Part shown: piece by piece, positions 9,774-18,452 of the stretch
Layout: the number at the start of each line of letters is the position of its first letter
How positions within the stretch are numbered: the stretch's first letter is position 1
Assembly (NCBI RefSeq): GCF_003149085.1
Contig: NZ_QGDT01000003.1
Coordinates: forward strand, 474,384-538,383
Direction: 5' to 3'
Length of the DNA: 64,000 nucleotides
DNA from: Dyadobacter jejuensis
GTDB taxonomy: Bacteria > Bacteroidota > Bacteroidia > Cytophagales > Spirosomataceae
Program-made: the position numbers and the translations under genes
The notes under the pieces: generated by a model
The model's input: the letters and a program-made list of their open reading frames with translations, nothing else
Told to the model about the DNA's origin: nothing
Databases searched by the model: none

Positions 9774-10379
9774 ATGCTAGAACAACTCTTAGGCCTCATT
9801 CAGGAAAATTCGCAACAAGCCATTGTAGAGAACCCACAGGTTCCTAATGAAAATAATACCGATGTGATGCAGACCATCCTAGGATCGATTACAGGAGGAA
9901 TGCAACAACAAGCCCAATCGGGAAATATGCAAGGATTAATGGGACTACTTTCAGGGAAAGATGTTCAGTCTTCGTCCTCTGGTCTGATGGACAATCCTAT
10001 TGTAGCCTCTATAGCGGGGAACGCCATTAATTCGATCACCCAAAAATTTGGACTTAATAGCAGTGCTGCTTCTGGAATTGTAGCCTCTGTATTACCTGGT
10101 GTATTGAGCAGCCTTATCAGTAAAGTAAGTAATCCTGGCGATTCCAGCATCGATTTTAACGGTATACTGGGCAATCTGATGGGAGGCCAACAAAATGCTG
10201 GAGCCCAAAGCTCAGGGTTCGATTTTAACCAAGTTGGCTATGCACTTGCCGACGGCAAACTCGACATGAACGACCTCATTCGGGTAGGCGGCAGCTTAAT
10301 GGGCGGCAGCCAGTCAGATTCAAAACCTGCTGGTGGCTTGGATCTAGGCGGGATGCTTGGCGGCCTGTTTGGAAAATAA
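9774..10379 (+). CDS. DUF937-like small glycine-rich protein
   Basis: A 201-aa protein from ATG 9774 (MLEQLLGLIQEN); an in-frame TTG at 9735 would only add a polar extension. The pattern of short hydrophobic helices with many Gly, Ser, Gln and Asn (GLMGLLSGKD, NAINSITQKFGL, ASVLPGVLSSLISKV) resembles DUF937-type proteins of unknown function. It ends in glycine-rich repeats (GGSLMGG, GGLDLGGMLGGLFGK) that could form a flexible or amyloid-like tail. No signal peptide. It is a single transcription unit bounded by terminators on both sides. Function unknown. Confidence 0.65.
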   Translation: MLEQLLGLIQENSQQAIVENPQVPNENNTDVMQTILGSITGGMQQQAQSGNMQGLMGLLSGKDVQSSSSGLMDNPIVASIAGNAINSITQKFGLNSSAASGIVASVLPGVLSSLISKVSNPGDSSIDFNGILGNLMGGQQNAGAQSSGFDFNQVGYALADGKLDMNDLIRVGGSLMGGSQSDSKPAGGLDLGGMLGGLFGK

Positions 10380-10400
10380 TTCAGTAGCCATGCTACTTTT

Positions 10401-10434
10401 ATGCCTTTCGTTTCTGAAACGAAAGGCATTTTTA
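10401..10434 (+). terminator. intrinsic terminator
   Basis: Perfect 13-bp stem ATGCCTTTCGTTT/AAACGAAAGGCAT with 3-nt loop CTG followed by T residues, 21 bases after the DUF937-like gene. Confidence 0.93.
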
Positions 10435-10598
10435 TTGGAACCCCAGCCATTTTACCAAATTGAAAAACACCCCATTTTTACCAAAAATAGGCTTTGATTT
10501 CCATTCTGAACCATATTAACTTTTTGTTAGCAGTAGTATCTTAAGGGAATAAATCCGTACTTAAGGGGCATAACTGATCAAATCCGCTACCTTTCAAT

Positions 10599-13127
10599 AT
10601 GGAATCAAGAAGAGAATTTATCAAGAAAGCCACTATGCTTACTGGCGCAGCTGGCTTCCTTAGTATGATGCCCGAATCGATACAAAAGGCCCTGGCCATA
10701 GATCCTGCTCCAGGGAGTACTTACCTAGACGCAGAACATATAGTGGTGCTTATGCAGGAAAACCGGTCCTTTGACCACGCATATGGCACCTTACAAGGGG
10801 TACGGGGTTTTAACGACCCCCGGGCGATACGCCTGCCCAACGATAACTTGGTATGGCTCCAAACCAACGCCTTTGGTGAAACGCATATACCCTTCCGGTT
10901 AAATATGCGGGAGACCAACGCTACCTGGATGGGGAGTCTTCCACACTCCTGGACCAACCAAGTGGATGCCCGCAATAATGGCCTGTACGATCGCTGGCTC
11001 ATTGCGAAAGCTCCTGGCGATAAAGAATATAAGAAAATGCCCCTCACCCAGGGCTATTATAATCGAGAAGATATCCCGTTTTATTATGCCTTTGCCGATG
11101 CCTTTACGGTAGCCGACCAAAACTTTTGCTCGGCCTTGGCTGGTACTACTACCAATCGCCTCTACCTATGGTCGGGCACTATCCGCGAATCTCCGAGTAT
11201 CGACTCCTTCGCCAATGTCGAGAACCACCATGTGAACAGCAGGCATGAAGCCTCCTGGAAAACTTTTCCAGAGCGACTAGAAGAACACGGGATACCCTGG
11301 AGAATGTACCAGAATGAGCTGAGTATCGAAACCGGGCTGACGGGCGATCAAGACGATTGGCTGGCCAATTTTACCGACAACCCTATCGAGTGGTTTAAGC
11401 AGTACAATATCCGATACCATACCAAATACCAAGATTATCTTGCAGATAAAGAGAAGGAACTGCGTGTGCAAACCGAACAGCTCCAAGCCAAACTAAAAGA
11501 GAAGGCTACAGAAGAAGAAAAGAAGGGGCTGGATCAAAAATTAAAAACACTCGCCTTCATAGAAAAAGAACGCCAACAATGGAGTGCCGAAAACTTCGAA
11601 AAATTAAGCCAGTACCAGAAAAACTTGCATCAAAAAGCATTTACCACCAATGTAAATGATCCGGATTACCGCAATATTACCACCGTGCAATACCACGATG
11701 GGGATATTATTCGTGAGGCCAAAGCACCTCAAGGGGATATTCTGCATCAGTTCCGGACCGATGTAAATGAGGGTAAGCTCCCCACGGTGTCTTGGCTGGT
11801 AGCTCCCAAAAACTTTTCGGACCATCCATCATCCCCTTGGTATGGTGCCTGGTATGTTTCGGAAACACTCGATATCCTTACCAAGAATCCGGAGGTCTGG
11901 AAAAAGACCATATTTATACTTTGTTACGACGAAAACGATGGGTATTTCGACCATGTCCCCCCATTCGTAGTGCCCAACCCTAACAAATCCAATACGGGTA
12001 AGGTATCCAAAGACATCGATGCAGCCTTGGAATACGTCACCCTGGAACAAGACTTAAGTTTGGAAGGCCGAAAAGATGGCCGCGAAAGCCCAATCGGCTT
12101 AGGTTACCGGGTGCCCCTGGTCATAGCCTCCCCGTGGAACCGGGGTGGGAAGGTGTTTTCGGAAGTGTCCGATCATACTTCCATTCTTCAGTTTATGGAG
12201 ACCTTCCTTCAACATAAAACAGGAAAAAACATCAAAGAGGAAAATATCAGCCAATGGAGAAGAACCATTTGCAGCGATCTTACTGCCTCCTTTACCCCCT
12301 ATAATGGAGAGAAGATAGACCTCCCAGCATTTGTAGATCGGGCTGCATTTATGGAAGGAATACATAATGCCCAGTTCAAGAAACTTCCTTCGGGGTATAA
12401 AGCCCTTACCGAAGAGGAAGTAAAACAGATCAATGAGAACCCGTACCAATCCTCATTGATGACAAAACAGGAAAAAGGAATTCGTCCTGCTTGTCCCCTC
12501 CCCTACGAAATGTATGCAAATGGCGAACTGATGGCAGACAAATCGGCCTTTTCAATCAGGCTAAAGGCAGGAAATGACATATTTGGCAAAAAGGCCTCTG
12601 GCAGTCCATTTACCATTTATGCCAAAAACTGTTTGAATATGGAGGATAGTGTACGCAACTATGCCGTGTCAGCAGGGGACGAACTCATGGATGAATGGTC
12701 GCTCTCCGATTTTCATAATGGACAATATCGTTTGTCCGTTTATGGTCCCAACGGCTTCTATCGGGAATTCCGAGGGTCGGGTGCTTCAGAGCCGATCAGT
12801 ATCTCCTGTATTTATCAAAAGGATAACAAAGGTAAAGCCAGTGGCAATGTAGTGGTGCAGCTAAAGCCCTCTAGAACTAGCAAACCCATAAAACTACAAA
12901 TTACCGATAACGCCTACCATACTAAGGGTCAGTCGAAAACACTGACTTGGGGGTCTGGTAAGACGGATTCGAAAACGATGGTACTCAATTTAGAAAAAGA
13001 CCATCACTGGTACGATTTTTCAGTTCAAATCGAAGGCGATGCGCACTTCTCTCAACGCTTCGCCGGCCATGTAGAAACGGGAAAAGAGAGTATGACCGAC
13101 CCCTTGATGGGACAGGTAAACTCGTAA
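10599..13127 (+). CDS. phosphocholine-specific phospholipase C
   Basis: Exported phosphoesterase of the bacterial non-haemolytic PLC / acid phosphatase AcpA superfamily, cutting phosphatidylcholine-like lipids. 842 aa. The N-terminus has a Tat motif (SRREFIKKA) and hydrophobic stretch, indicating folded export. The metal-site segment HIVVLMQENRSFDHAYGTL (about residues 48-66) and GYRVPLVIASPWNRGG (about 505-520) are diagnostic, as is FILCYDENDGYFDHVPPF (about 443-460). Two C-terminal DUF756-type beta-domains follow (about 640-830). It has no operon partner and could scavenge phosphate or choline from host or environmental lipids. Confidence 0.92.
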   Translation: MESRREFIKKATMLTGAAGFLSMMPESIQKALAIDPAPGSTYLDAEHIVVLMQENRSFDHAYGTLQGVRGFNDPRAIRLPNDNLVWLQTNAFGETHIPFRLNMRETNATWMGSLPHSWTNQVDARNNGLYDRWLIAKAPGDKEYKKMPLTQGYYNREDIPFYYAFADAFTVADQNFCSALAGTTTNRLYLWSGTIRESPSIDSFANVENHHVNSRHEASWKTFPERLEEHGIPWRMYQNELSIETGLTGDQDDWLANFTDNPIEWFKQYNIRYHTKYQDYLADKEKELRVQTEQLQAKLKEKATEEEKKGLDQKLKTLAFIEKERQQWSAENFEKLSQYQKNLHQKAFTTNVNDPDYRNITTVQYHDGDIIREAKAPQGDILHQFRTDVNEGKLPTVSWLVAPKNFSDHPSSPWYGAWYVSETLDILTKNPEVWKKTIFILCYDENDGYFDHVPPFVVPNPNKSNTGKVSKDIDAALEYVTLEQDLSLEGRKDGRESPIGLGYRVPLVIASPWNRGGKVFSEVSDHTSILQFMETFLQHKTGKNIKEENISQWRRTICSDLTASFTPYNGEKIDLPAFVDRAAFMEGIHNAQFKKLPSGYKALTEEEVKQINENPYQSSLMTKQEKGIRPACPLPYEMYANGELMADKSAFSIRLKAGNDIFGKKASGSPFTIYAKNCLNMEDSVRNYAVSAGDELMDEWSLSDFHNGQYRLSVYGPNGFYREFRGSGASEPISISCIYQKDNKGKASGNVVVQLKPSRTSKPIKLQITDNAYHTKGQSKTLTWGSGKTDSKTMVLNLEKDHHWYDFSVQIEGDAHFSQRFAGHVETGKESMTDPLMGQVNS

Positions 13128-13190
13128 CGACAGGGCTCCTAAATGACCCGTATTGGGCTGCACGAACCACTTGCATTTACTTAATTAAGT

Positions 13191-13263
13191 GTTCGGGATA
13201 ACTCCTTTATGGGGATATCCCGAACTGACAGTTTGTCACCTGACTCCGTAAAATTATGCGTTG
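13191..13263 (+). promoter_or_regulatory. dnaK upstream region with two inverted repeats
   Basis: A perfect 10-bp inverted repeat (13191-13200 and 13216-13225) can act as a plc terminator stem. It is followed at once by a second repeat TGACA-GTT-TGTCA (13226-13238). The TTTG inside the second repeat (13232-13235) sits 19 nt before TATGCGTT (13255-13262), a weak match to a -33/-7 pair. The small palindrome over the -33 would suit a repressor or heat-shock operator; no CIRCE element is present. Confidence 0.4.
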
Positions 13264-13344
13264 GTACGGGGTTTTTAGAGTTTTAGTAACTCTGATGAGT
13301 AAGAAAACTGGACTTAATTAATAACACAATAAATAACGATTAAA

Positions 13345-15264
13345 ATGGGAAAAATAATTGGCATAGACTTAGGAACTACTAACTCCTGCGTGGCTGTCAT
13401 GGAAGGTAATGAGCCTGTCGTAATAGCCAACAGCGAAGGAGCACGCACTACCCCATCTGTGGTTGCCTTCATGGATAACGGTGAGCGTAAGATAGGTGCG
13501 CCTGCCAAACGACAGGCAATCACCAATCCCAAGCATACTATTAGCTCCATTAAGAGATTTATGGGTAAAAAGTATAACGACGTAGGCAGCGAGCTTAAAA
13601 CGATCGCCTATAGCGTAGAACAAGGCCCTAACAATACTCCACGTGTCCCCATCGATGGCCGTCAATATACCCCTCAGGAGGTATCCGCTTTCATTCTTCA
13701 AAAAATGAAGCAAACTGCCGAAGATTATCTAGGGCAAGAAGTTACAGAAGCGGTAATTACCGTTCCTGCTTACTTTAACGACGCCGAGCGTCAGGCTACC
13801 AAAGAGGCGGGTCAGATTGCCGGACTAGACGTGAAGCGTATCATCAACGAACCTACCGCTGCCGCTTTGGCTTATGGCCTTGATAAGCAGCACCAGGATA
13901 TGAAAATCGCCGTATTTGACCTTGGTGGAGGTACATTTGACGTTTCAATCTTAGAATTGGGAGATGGTGTATTCGAGGTTAAGTCGACCGACGGAGATAC
14001 GCATTTAGGAGGAGACGACTTCGACCAGGTGATTATCAACTGGCTAGCCGACGAGTTCCAAAAAGACGAAGCCGTGGACCTAAGAAAGGATCCAATGGCG
14101 CTACAAAGACTAAAAGAAGCGGCAGAAAAGGCGAAAGTAGAACTTTCTAGCTCTACTCAAACTGAAATTAACCTGCCTTATATATTCCCTGTAGATGGTA
14201 TCCCCAAGCACTTGGTACGTACCCTTACGCGTTCGAAATTCGAACAATTGGCCGATACCTTGTTCCAACGCATGATGGAACCATGTAAAAGAGCCATGAA
14301 AAATGCAGGCTATTCTAATAGTGATATTAGTGAGGTAATATTGGTAGGTGGTTCTACTCGTATTCCACGTGTACAGGAAGAGGTGGAGAAATTCTTTGGA
14401 AGAAAGCCTTCCAAAAATGTGAATCCAGATGAAGCTGTAGCCGTAGGTGCCGCTATTCAAGGAGGCGTATTGACAGGTGAAGTGAAAGACGTACTATTAT
14501 TGGACGTTATTCCTCTATCTCTTGGTATCGAAACCTTAGGTGGAGTCTCTACCAAGCTGATAGAAGCCAATACGACCATTCCTACAAAGAAAACGGAAGT
14601 ATTCTCTACAGCGGCCGACAACCAGCCTTCCGTGGAAATCCACGTATTGCAGGGAGAAAGGCCAATGGCCAACCAGAACCGTACATTGGGACGTTTCCAC
14701 TTATCAGATATTCCACCAGCACAAAGAGGTATTCCTCAAATCGAAGTAACATTCGATGTAGATGCAAATGGTATTCTGAACGTTTCGGCCAAGGACAAAG
14801 GAACCAATAAGGAGCAAAAAATCCGTATTGAAGCATCCAGTGGCTTGACTGAAGAAGAAATCAACAGGATGCGCGAAGAGGCTAAAGCCAATGAAAGTGC
14901 CGATAAAGCCGAACGCGAGAAGGTCGATAAGATTAACGCCGCCGATACCTTGATATTCTCTACTGAGAAACAACTTAAAGAATTTGGCGACAAACTTTCT
15001 GAAGGTAACAAAACTACCTTGGAAGGCGGACTCACGGAACTGAAAGCCGCACATGCTGCTCAAAACCTTGAGGCTATAGACGCTGCAATGGAGAAATTGA
15101 ATGCTGCATGGCAGGCTGCTTCTCAAGAGATGTACGCTCAGGGTGGAGCCGAGCAACCTGGCGCGCCAGGTGCCGACGGAGCTAACCCAGGAGCCGGAGC
15201 TAACGGAGCCAGCAAGGAAGGTGCCGAAGATGTTACCGACGTTAATTTCGAAGAGGTAAAATAA
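13345..15264 (+). CDS. dnaK: molecular chaperone DnaK (Hsp70)
   Basis: ATP-driven chaperone for nascent and stress-damaged proteins. 639 aa, normal length: ATPase domain with [17 protein letters not shown] at the start, [17 protein letters not shown] (about residues 193-209) and [13 protein letters not shown] (about 331-343); substrate-binding domain with [17 protein letters not shown]; helical lid; then a Gly/Ala/Pro-rich tail ending in [11 protein letters not shown], close to the EEV-type ending. No dnaJ or grpE is adjacent. A strong terminator follows. The upstream inverted repeats are described separately. Confidence 0.98.
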   Translation: MGKIIGIDLGTTNSCVAVMEGNEPVVIANSEGARTTPSVVAFMDNGERKIGAPAKRQAITNPKHTISSIKRFMGKKYNDVGSELKTIAYSVEQGPNNTPRVPIDGRQYTPQEVSAFILQKMKQTAEDYLGQEVTEAVITVPAYFNDAERQATKEAGQIAGLDVKRIINEPTAAALAYGLDKQHQDMKIAVFDLGGGTFDVSILELGDGVFEVKSTDGDTHLGGDDFDQVIINWLADEFQKDEAVDLRKDPMALQRLKEAAEKAKVELSSSTQTEINLPYIFPVDGIPKHLVRTLTRSKFEQLADTLFQRMMEPCKRAMKNAGYSNSDISEVILVGGSTRIPRVQEEVEKFFGRKPSKNVNPDEAVAVGAAIQGGVLTGEVKDVLLLDVIPLSLGIETLGGVSTKLIEANTTIPTKKTEVFSTAADNQPSVEIHVLQGERPMANQNRTLGRFHLSDIPPAQRGIPQIEVTFDVDANGILNVSAKDKGTNKEQKIRIEASSGLTEEEINRMREEAKANESADKAEREKVDKINAADTLIFSTEKQLKEFGDKLSEGNKTTLEGGLTELKAAHAAQNLEAIDAAMEKLNAAWQAASQEMYAQGGAEQPGAPGADGANPGAGANGASKEGAEDVTDVNFEEVK

Positions 15265-15280
15265 TTGAAATCGCAGATTA

Positions 15281-15313
15281 AAATCCTCACCTTTTTAGGT
15301 GGGGATTTTTTTT
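15281..15313 (+). terminator. intrinsic terminator of dnaK
   Basis: A 12-bp stem AAATCCTCACCT/AGGTGGGGATTT (one wobble pair) with a T-only loop, followed by a run of eight T. Confidence 0.92.
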
Positions 15314-15425
15314 GCTCATTCTGTCACATAATGGGAAATATTGTCGTTCCTATATATAAATATTGACAGGTTATTCGCCTGGCATCGAATTTTATGTAAT
15401 TGGGGTAAAACAAACTGTAATTATC

Positions 15426-15650
15426 ATGACAAGAAACGAATCAATTCATCACAACCCTGAATTAATGTATCTGTCTCCGACAACCAGGGAAAAAGCCATT
15501 ATGATCGCTCAAGAGCTATTGCAGACGAGAAAAATTTCTTCCAGCCGGGCTATTCGACAAGCGATAGAAATCGCCAAGAGTTGGGCTGTAAAAAGCATCG
15601 ATAGAAAGGTTTGGAAAAAGCTTAAATTCAACGAAAAGGACCTGTTATGA
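15426..15650 (+). CDS. small conserved-looking protein, 74 aa
   Basis: Short basic, mostly helical protein starting at ATG 15426; a TTG in the same frame at 15363 would add an unlikely hydrophobic extension. The segment MIAQELLQTRKISSSRAIRQAIEIAKSW looks like a helical repeat unit as found in small DUF2188/YdaT-like stress proteins, but I cannot assign it firmly. Its stop overlaps the SDR start by four bases (ATGA), so the two are translationally coupled and probably act together. Confidence 0.65.
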   Translation: MTRNESIHHNPELMYLSPTTREKAIMIAQELLQTRKISSSRAIRQAIEIAKSWAVKSIDRKVWKKLKFNEKDLL

Positions 15651-16456
15651 ACCAGAACACACTTAGTTTATCGGGACAAGTGGCCGTAGTGACGGGTTCT
15701 AGCTCAGGAATTGGACGTGCCTGTGCCATCTATTTGGCTGCTCTTGGGGCCAAAATAGTGGTTAATTATGCTTCTAATCGAGAAGAAGGGCAAGAAACTG
15801 TCGATCATATCCTCCAACAAGGAGGGGCTGCCCATTTGGTGCAGGCCGATGTAAGTAAGGAGCAGGACGTTCAGAACCTATTCTTAGAGGCCATCCAACA
15901 TTATGGCCGCGTGGATATCCTAGTCAATAATGCCGGATTACAAAAAGACGCCCCATTCTTAGAGATGACCTTGGCTCAATGGGAGCGCGTAATTGGCGTC
16001 AACCTGACTGGTCAATTTTTGTGTGCCCGGGAAGCAGCGCGTCTATTTATCAAACAGGCGGAGGCCGATCCCAAAGCTGCCATTGGCAAGATGGTCATGA
16101 TGAGTTCCGTTCATGATATTATTCCCTGGGCGGGGCACGTTAACTATGCCGCCTCGAAAGGAGGGGTTCATATGTTGATGAAAACCCTCTCTCAAGAACT
16201 AGCTCCTTACAAAATCAGAGTCAATGCGGTGAGTCCTGGAGCCATCCAAACCTCTATTAATGAAGCGGTATGGTCGGATCCGGAAAAATACCAAGAATTG
16301 CTAAAGCTTATCCCGTATAAAAGAATAGGTACGGCAGAGGATGTGGCCAAGGCAGTAGCCTGGCTATGCTCCGACGAATCGGATTATGTAAATGGCGAAA
16401 CGATGTACATAGATGGCGGGATGACCCTCTATCCAGAATTTGCCGATAACGGTTAA
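15647..16456 (+). CDS. SDR-family glucose 1-dehydrogenase-like oxidoreductase
   Basis: NAD(P)-dependent short-chain dehydrogenase, 269 aa. Rossmann motif TGSSSGIGRA (about residues 16-25), NNAG motif (about 93-96), catalytic Ser in MMSSVHDI and YxxxK as YAASK (about 166-170), and a C-terminal YVNGETMYIDGG typical of the glucose 1-dehydrogenase cluster. Substrate cannot be proven from sequence. It is coupled by ATGA overlap to the 74-aa gene upstream and is convergent with the BON gene. Confidence 0.85.
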   Translation: MNQNTLSLSGQVAVVTGSSSGIGRACAIYLAALGAKIVVNYASNREEGQETVDHILQQGGAAHLVQADVSKEQDVQNLFLEAIQHYGRVDILVNNAGLQKDAPFLEMTLAQWERVIGVNLTGQFLCAREAARLFIKQAEADPKAAIGKMVMMSSVHDIIPWAGHVNYAASKGGVHMLMKTLSQELAPYKIRVNAVSPGAIQTSINEAVWSDPEKYQELLKLIPYKRIGTAEDVAKAVAWLCSDESDYVNGETMYIDGGMTLYPEFADNG

Positions 16457-16488
16457 GCTTTTATTGGCTGTCGAGTGGCTTGGCATAG

Positions 16489-16956
16489 TTAAGATGCCGC
16501 CGACATCCGGACGCTTTCACAAGGAAAGGTCAGGTTGTTAAAGATACTTCGCACTCCAGGGATTTGATCGATTTGGTCTTGTATTATCTTACGGTCCTTT
16601 GAGGACCGAACCATTCCGTCCAAAAACACCCTACCCTCGCTGACCCGTAACCTAACCTTATGGTAATCGCCTTGCCCATCTTTCAAGGCCTGCATCACTA
16701 TTTCTTTGAGCCTACTATCCGCTTCAGATTCTCTCATATCCATCTCCACCGTGGCGTCGCAAAGTATTTGCATTTGCGGATAACCTGATACAATGTCTAA
16801 CAACATCCGCTTTTGCTCATAGTTCTTAAACTGCCCGGTGATCAGCACCAGTTTACCATCTAATACCACCTTGACCCGCTCGGTGATCTCCCCCAGCGAC
16901 TCATGATCCCAAATCTGTTGCATTATTTCTGCTCGAATTTCAAATAGTGTTTTCAT
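16489..16956 (-). CDS. double BON-domain protein
   Basis: 155-aa protein without a signal peptide that carries two BON-like modules (about residues 15-78 and 82-148; the second contains YHKVRLRVSEGRVFLDGMVRSSKDRKIIQDQI). BON domains bind phospholipid or polysaccharide surfaces and occur in osmotic-shock proteins such as OsmY. The absence of an export signal hints at a cytoplasmic or membrane-face role. The gene has a clear promoter at 17114-17144 and a roughly 150-nt leader with a terminator-like hairpin (17005-17029), so it is probably regulated after initiation. The divergent neighbour is a Crp/Fnr regulator. Confidence 0.8.
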   Translation of the reverse strand: MKTLFEIRAEIMQQIWDHESLGEITERVKVVLDGKLVLITGQFKNYEQKRMLLDIVSGYPQMQILCDATVEMDMRESEADSRLKEIVMQALKDGQGDYHKVRLRVSEGRVFLDGMVRSSKDRKIIQDQIDQIPGVRSIFNNLTFPCESVRMSAAS

Positions 16957-17004
16957 AAGCGCATTGTATCGTTTTATTGAACATCATGAATACTAACGAA
17001 AAAC

Positions 17005-17029
17005 AGACCTGCCATGCATGGACAGGTCT
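17005..17029 (-). terminator. terminator-like hairpin in the BON leader or end of a small RNA
   Basis: AGACCTG (17005-17011) pairs with CAGGTCT (17023-17029) and encloses the perfect palindrome CCATGCATGG with one bulged base. On the minus strand the stem is followed by GTTTTTCG. It lies about 80 nt after the predicted start site and about 50 nt before the BON start codon, so it could be an attenuator or the 3' end of a short RNA. Confidence 0.5.
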
Positions 17030-17113
17030 AGCTTATATATGAGGGAAGGGTGGTATTAAAACTATACTGATATGCCAAGTCAATCGGTTATTATGCATAT
17101 ATTTAGTTTATAT

Positions 17114-17144
17114 CAAAAATACAGGATCTATATTATACAGCAAA
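17114..17144 (-). promoter_or_regulatory. Bacteroidota-type promoter, minus strand
   Basis: Read on the minus strand: TTTG (17144-17141), exactly 19 nt, then TATTTTTG (17121-17114). Both boxes match the phylum consensus. It should drive the BON leader from about 17107. Confidence 0.7.
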
Positions 17145-17386
17145 ATATTTTTACATAATAATGGTCAAAAAATATTATATAATGTCATAATAACACTAAA
17201 CATTTAGTTATGTTCCTAATTGCAATATAAGGAAAATAGCAAACAATACCAAGTATCTCTATCAAAATAATAGAGTAATCGATTACAGAAAACAATTATT
17301 ATTCAACAGGAATTCAGAGACTGGGTGGTATTTTTGTTACTATCTTACAAAAAAACAGGAGAAGTACCCCGATATTGATATATTTT

Positions 17387-18028
17387 ATGTCCGACAACAT
17401 CCCTATTAAAACTCTTTTAACGACTTATTTCCCTCAATTCGAAGAATCTCTTCAAGATTACCTCAGTACCATCTGCCATACCAAAGAATTTGCCGAGGGA
17501 GAGGTATTGATGCGCACAGGGCAACATTTCAAGTATTCTATGTTAATCGCCACAGGCAGAGTTAAGTTGTATCGGCAGGGAGAAGATGGTAACGAGGTAT
17601 TTATGTACGAACTAGAAGCAGGGAACGCCTGTGCTTTATCGATGATATGTGCCGCCAAAAATGAAGAGAGCCAGGTCATGGCCAAGGCTATTGAACCTAC
17701 CACGGCTATCTTGGTCCCCGTCCGCAATATGGACGAATTAATGAAGTCATATCGATCGTGGTACTACTTCGTCATTGAAACCTATCGATCGCGCTTTGAA
17801 GAACTCCTAACGGTTCTGGATCATGTGGTCTTTAAAGGAATGGATGAGCGCCTGGAGTTCTATTTGCAAAACCAAATCGGAAAAACGGGTAATAAAGAAA
17901 TAAAAATCACCCATCAGGAAATTGCCAATGACCTCAATACTTCCAGGGAAGTGATCTCCAGACTTCTTAAGAAAATGGAACAAAATGGCCGCGTACACCT
18001 TAGCCGAAACACAATAGAATGGCTATAA
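17387..18028 (+). CDS. Crp/Fnr-family transcriptional regulator
   Basis: DNA-binding regulator of 213 aa from ATG 17387; the in-frame TTG at 17375 is less likely. N-terminal cyclic-nucleotide-type beta-roll (EFAEGEVLMRTGQHFKYSMLIATGRVKLYR, about residues 32-61), dimer helix (about 115-140), and C-terminal winged HTH (ITHQEIANDLNTSREVISRLLKKMEQNGRV, about 170-199). No Cys cluster of the FNR type and no clear cAMP phosphate-binding Arg-Ser pair, so the ligand is unknown. It diverges from the BON gene and could control it. Confidence 0.88.
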   Translation: MSDNIPIKTLLTTYFPQFEESLQDYLSTICHTKEFAEGEVLMRTGQHFKYSMLIATGRVKLYRQGEDGNEVFMYELEAGNACALSMICAAKNEESQVMAKAIEPTTAILVPVRNMDELMKSYRSWYYFVIETYRSRFEELLTVLDHVVFKGMDERLEFYLQNQIGKTGNKEIKITHQEIANDLNTSREVISRLLKKMEQNGRVHLSRNTIEWL

Positions 18029-18050
18029 CCGTCTCACCTCAATTTCTACT

Positions 18051-18452
18051 TTAAAGAACGAGGTCTTCAAACAAACTATTGAGGGTCTGGGATGCATCTA
18101 GACAAAAACCAGGATGCACTCTGGAGGTTTGCAAAACCGTACTCCGGTGTGCCGTGAGCCAACGAAAGCGCTGGGCAAGGTTTTGCTGTCCTATGGGCCC
18201 GCTATCGGCTTCTCCCTTTGCGATAGCCTGAAGGCTATTGAGGTAGGTCTGAAGCTCTTCAGGATCCGCCTGCACCTTTAATGCCTTTAAGCGTGTAGGA
18301 TCGAGATGGATCCGGGTGTCCAAAAATCTTTGTCCGGCACATAATAATATGACCCCTACATTGATAAACTCCTCACGTTCGATACAAGGAACCAGTCTAA
18401 CAACGGCATATTCGTAGAGGAATTTAGATGTTTCTGGCATTTTGGGCTTCAT
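18051..18452 (-). CDS. DUF3037 protein, partner of the HipA-like kinase
   Basis: 133-aa protein with the DUF3037 signature YEYAVVRLVPCIEREEFINVGVIL near its N-terminus. Its start overlaps the end of the upstream HipA-like kinase gene by 29 bases, a strong sign of coupled translation. This pair is, from general knowledge, frequently found side by side in bacteria, but its role is not established. An internal ATG at 18440 would be an alternative start without loss of the domain. No signal peptide or membrane segment. Confidence 0.8.
   Translation of the reverse strand: MKPKMPETSKFLYEYAVVRLVPCIEREEFINVGVILLCAGQRFLDTRIHLDPTRLKALKVQADPEELQTYLNSLQAIAKGEADSGPIGQQNLAQRFRWLTAHRSTVLQTSRVHPGFCLDASQTLNSLFEDLVL

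Larger units (their letters stand above)
16957..17386. other. 430-base AT-rich spacer between BON and Crp/Fnr genes
   Basis: No protein-coding signal. It holds the minus-strand promoter and hairpin listed separately and, on the plus strand, a TATTTTTG box at 17329-17336 that may be the -7 element of the Crp/Fnr gene (no good -33). The central part is very AT-rich with many short A/T palindromes. Confidence 0.6.
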
